Source: a bacterium (GTDB taxonomy: Bacteria > SM23-81 > DAOVCL01). Taken from it: DNA of 20,207 nt. The stretch is from positions 1 to 20,207 of the forward strand of contig JAOZPP010000061.1 of NCBI GenBank assembly GCA_029932675.1. Direction: 5' to 3'. Positions 18,472-20,207 of this stretch are shown piece after piece (position 1 is the stretch's first letter; every line of letters starts with the position of its first letter). A program made the translations under genes and the position numbers. Below the pieces are notes generated by a model. That model searched no databases and was not told where the DNA came from. It was given only the letters and a program-made list of their open reading frames with translations.

Positions 18472-19726
18472 TCACTTCAACCTGCAACATAGTTGCTACC
18501 TCTTTTGTCTCCTTTAAGTAGTTTCCATAGGTCAGGGCGAACTCCCTCCCCCTAATCCTATGGATGAGTTCCCTCCCCTCAATTTTTATCCAGACCGTTG
18601 TTCTACAATTATCCCCACCGATGTCCCTGCAGTCTATCACTTCACCCTTCATCACGACTATTCTATCACCTATGCCGGAATTGACAAGGGTAACTTCTCC
18701 CTTGGGCATTTCCCAATACCCAGTGACTGTCCCTTCCTTATCGCGCCATCTTCTTAGAACGTATGAACCCCTCCCGGGGACTGCACAATGCCTGAGGCTG
18801 ATAACCCCATCACGGTTATGGTACATATGAACTTCTCCAAAAAATACAGGCTTTGTGGATAAGGCATGTAAGATGAGCATAGGAAGTAGATTCTCTCCCC
18901 TCCAGCATCCAGTTAGGTAACCAGCATCATTCAGTTTTGCTATGGCAAAGCACATCTTCGTCCCCAGCATCTCAGTAAACTGTCCACACCAAAGCACATA
19001 AGCTATGGTTGTTCCCTTGGCCTCTATGATCTCCCTCATCGCTAAATATAAAGATGCCGATTTTGTTACCTCCTCCAAAGAGGGTTCTATAACCTTTGAC
19101 TCCTTCATCCATTGCTTAGCCAAATTTACGGCTCTTCTTTTGTCTACCTTTTTATATCTCCTTTCGAAATCTGATGGATCTATATATTCAGTCCTTAGCT
19201 TCTCCCTTAAGAGTGGATTCTTAAGCCAGCAAGCCCCTTCCAGCAGGTGTTCTCCCCGATCAAAGACACAGATTTTTGTCTCTCTTATCCACTTTAGGGC
19301 ATTTAAGACCCTAACCCTTTCTCTGATCTCCTCAAAACTGAATACTACCTCAACGTTGTTATAATCTGCAAGGTACTCAAATATATCCAGGGCATCGCCT
19401 GGTGCATTCTCTTCACCAGTGAGGATGATGGGTAAACCTAAGCTGGCCAGGGTGATAAGGGAGGGAAACCTCTTCATAGAGTGGACAAATATGATAAATG
19501 CATCGGCCTCTGTGTTTAAGCGGTGGAGGTCTTCCTCCTTTCTGATAAGAACCTTGGCTTCCATATCCATCTCTAATTGGCGCAGGATTTCATCGGTTTT
19601 AGCATCCTGCTCCGACTCTTCCTTGATATCACGGAACCCTAACCCATCTTCTCTAACAAATGATGGATTTGAGCCCAACAAGAATAGTGGTTTTATCTTT
19701 ATCGAATTTCCCTTTTTCAAGCTCAT
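18467..19726 (-). CDS. Sugar-isomerase-like protein (L-fucose/L-arabinose isomerase fold)
   Basis: 419 residues. An N-terminal Rossmann-like part has L-G-L-P-I-I-L-T-G-E-E and G-D-A-L-D-I-F-E-Y-L. The C-terminal part has C-F-A-I-A-K-L-N-D-A-G-Y-L-T-G and L-H-A-L-S-T-K-P-V-F-F-G-E, then S-L-R-H-C-A-V-P with His313-Cys314. This layout resembles the fucose/arabinose isomerase superfamily, whose members end with an H-C metal-site motif. The usual acidic C-E-x-D site appears as A-K-L-N-D, so activity may be altered. Start choice: ATG 19726 has GGAAGGAAG in front; a TTG at 19750 lacks one. A promoter candidate lies at 19819-19847. No sugar pathway genes are beside it. Confidence 0.6.
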   Translation of the reverse strand: MSLKKGNSIKIKPLFLLGSNPSFVREDGLGFRDIKEESEQDAKTDEILRQLEMDMEAKVLIRKEEDLHRLNTEADAFIIFVHSMKRFPSLITLASLGLPIILTGEENAPGDALDIFEYLADYNNVEVVFSFEEIRERVRVLNALKWIRETKICVFDRGEHLLEGACWLKNPLLREKLRTEYIDPSDFERRYKKVDKRRAVNLAKQWMKESKVIEPSLEEVTKSASLYLAMREIIEAKGTTIAYVLWCGQFTEMLGTKMCFAIAKLNDAGYLTGCWRGENLLPMLILHALSTKPVFFGEVHMYHNRDGVISLRHCAVPGRGSYVLRRWRDKEGTVTGYWEMPKGEVTLVNSGIGDRIVVMKGEVIDCRDIGGDNCRTTVWIKIEGRELIHRIRGREFALTYGNYLKETKEVATMLQVEVI

Positions 19727-19767
19727 TTCTTCCTTCCTTCGAGGAATCAAGTCAGGTCAAGGTACAT

Positions 19768-19785
19768 CCCCCCCCTCGATGGGGG
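19768..19785 (-). promoter_or_regulatory. C-run/G-run hairpin in the isomerase-like gene leader
   Basis: A run of eight C (19768-19775), TCGAT and five G (19781-19785) can fold in the ~86-base leader between the predicted start site (about 19812) and the ATG. Role unknown; it could slow ribosomes or polymerase. Confidence 0.3.
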
Positions 19786-19818
19786 CTGCTTTTCGCCCTT
19801 TGAGTAATCCTCTCATGT

Positions 19819-19847
19819 AGAATAAGGTAAAATACCTCCCCTGTCAA
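19819..19847 (-). promoter_or_regulatory. Sigma70-type promoter of the isomerase-like gene
   Basis: Read on the minus strand: TTGACA (19847-19842), 17 bp, TATTCT (19824-19819). The start site is predicted near 19812. Confidence 0.55.
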
Positions 19848-19976
19848 GTGCTTTTCCTCTCCTCAAGGTCTGGATTTAACTTGACTTTTGAGGTTTTATA
19901 CCATAATTTGGGAGCAGTTAAAATTGAGGAGGGGCTGTGAGTCCTTCCCCAGAGAGGGTTTAAAGGAGCGGATTTA

Positions 19977-20061
19977 CCCGAATTATTCATAAACTGAGCG
20001 AAGCGGGGTTTTCAAGCCCAATTTCCCTTATGGAGAGGATGTAAGCCCGAATTATTCATAA
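19977..20061 (+). repeat. Direct repeat CCCGAATTATTCATAA, two copies 69 bp apart
   Basis: The 16-base sequence occurs at 19977-19992 and again at 20046-20061. The unit looks like part of a dispersed intergenic repeat. Copy number in the genome is unknown. Confidence 0.65.
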
Positions 20062-20106
20062 GCCAATGACGATCCCATTATCCAGAGGTTGTTCAGTCAT
20101 CCGTAG

Positions 20107-20159
20107 GGACAGACATTTATGTCTGTCCGCTTCTTTCGGACAGGGCTGAAACCCTGTCC
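20107..20159 (+). repeat. Double-hairpin (REP-like) palindromic repeat
   Basis: GGACAGACAT-TT-ATGTCTGTCC (20107-20128) is a perfect 10-bp stem, and GGACAGGG-CTGAAA-CCCTGTCC (20138-20159) is a perfect 8-bp stem. They are 9 bases apart and share the GGACAG/CTGTCC ends. This resembles REP/BIME-type paired palindromes scattered in many genomes. Confidence 0.65.
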
Positions 20160-20207
20160 CTGGTATAATTAGGTTGTTTTTAAAAATTGTGTTTGCTTTT
20201 AGGTTTT

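Larger units (their letters stand above)
19880..20207. other. Non-coding tail with dispersed-type repeats
   Basis: No coding frame of protein-like character is visible from 19880 to the window end on either strand. The stretch holds the direct repeat and the paired hairpins listed separately. Confidence 0.6.

Noticed and set aside
19880-19905. TTGACT followed by CATAAT on the plus strand, promoter-like
   Set aside because: No gene lies downstream in the window and the spacer is short (15 bp).

Overview
The window looks like chromosomal DNA from an uncultured, probably anaerobic, Gram-negative-type bacterium, perhaps of the FCB group or a neighbouring candidate phylum. The clues are a TonB-dependent outer-membrane receptor, a lipobox lipoprotein, a secreted protein ending in an NYPNPF-type C-terminal (FlgD-like/T9SS-like) domain, and a locus resembling the anaerobe-specific 'orange protein' (ORP) cluster of Desulfovibrio. 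Phylum-level placement is inference.

Layout. (1) 1-1850: the C-terminal part of a secreted Ig-like-repeat protein, then a minimal MscS-type channel. (2) 1900-3900: a string of small toxin-antitoxin-like pairs: DUF4258/DUF2283, DUF4258/YgiT-type zinc finger, and HicB/HicA. They are separated by structured, attC-like intergenic elements, and the array resembles integron cassettes with no integrase in view. Both DUF4258 genes carry disabling mutations, while their partners are intact. (3) 4216-6941: a sigma70-type promoter, a cobalamin riboswitch with a terminator hairpin, an ECF S-component-like membrane protein and a BtuB-like receptor, together a vitamin B12 uptake operon. (4) 7079-15265: the centrepiece. 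A sigma54 activator (PAS-AAA+-Fis HTH) sits behind a perfect TTGACA-N17-TATAAT promoter. Next come two matching TTGCA-N3-TTGCA sites and a consensus sigma54 promoter. That promoter should drive an operon-like run of ten genes: a NifX-like protein, a DUF89 phosphatase-like protein, an Mrp/NBP35 ATPase, an FmdB zinc ribbon, a DUF5320-like protein, a NifX-coiled coil-ferredoxin fusion, a second DUF5320-like protein, a MinD-type ATPase with an inserted ferredoxin, a second FmdB, a small methyltransferase and a second MinD/ferredoxin ATPase. The run ends at a 17-bp-stem terminator. (5) 15267-19726, minus strand: a Big_5-repeat lipoprotein, a Cys-rich DUF3795 protein, a DUF7309/DUF6930-like protein and a sugar-isomerase-like protein. 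(6) 19880-20207: no gene, but direct repeats and a double-hairpin repeat.

How the genes fit together. Region 4 combines scaffold proteins that bind metal-sulfur clusters (NifX family), P-loop ATPases that typically carry or insert Fe-S clusters, ferredoxin modules, zinc ribbons and a dedicated sigma54 switch. The simplest reading is a regulated metallocluster assembly or carrier system related to ORP, but with more components and with its modules fused. Predicted start sites for both promoters fall at or within 3 nt of the start codon, which suggests leaderless or near-leaderless mRNAs at the two control points of the locus.
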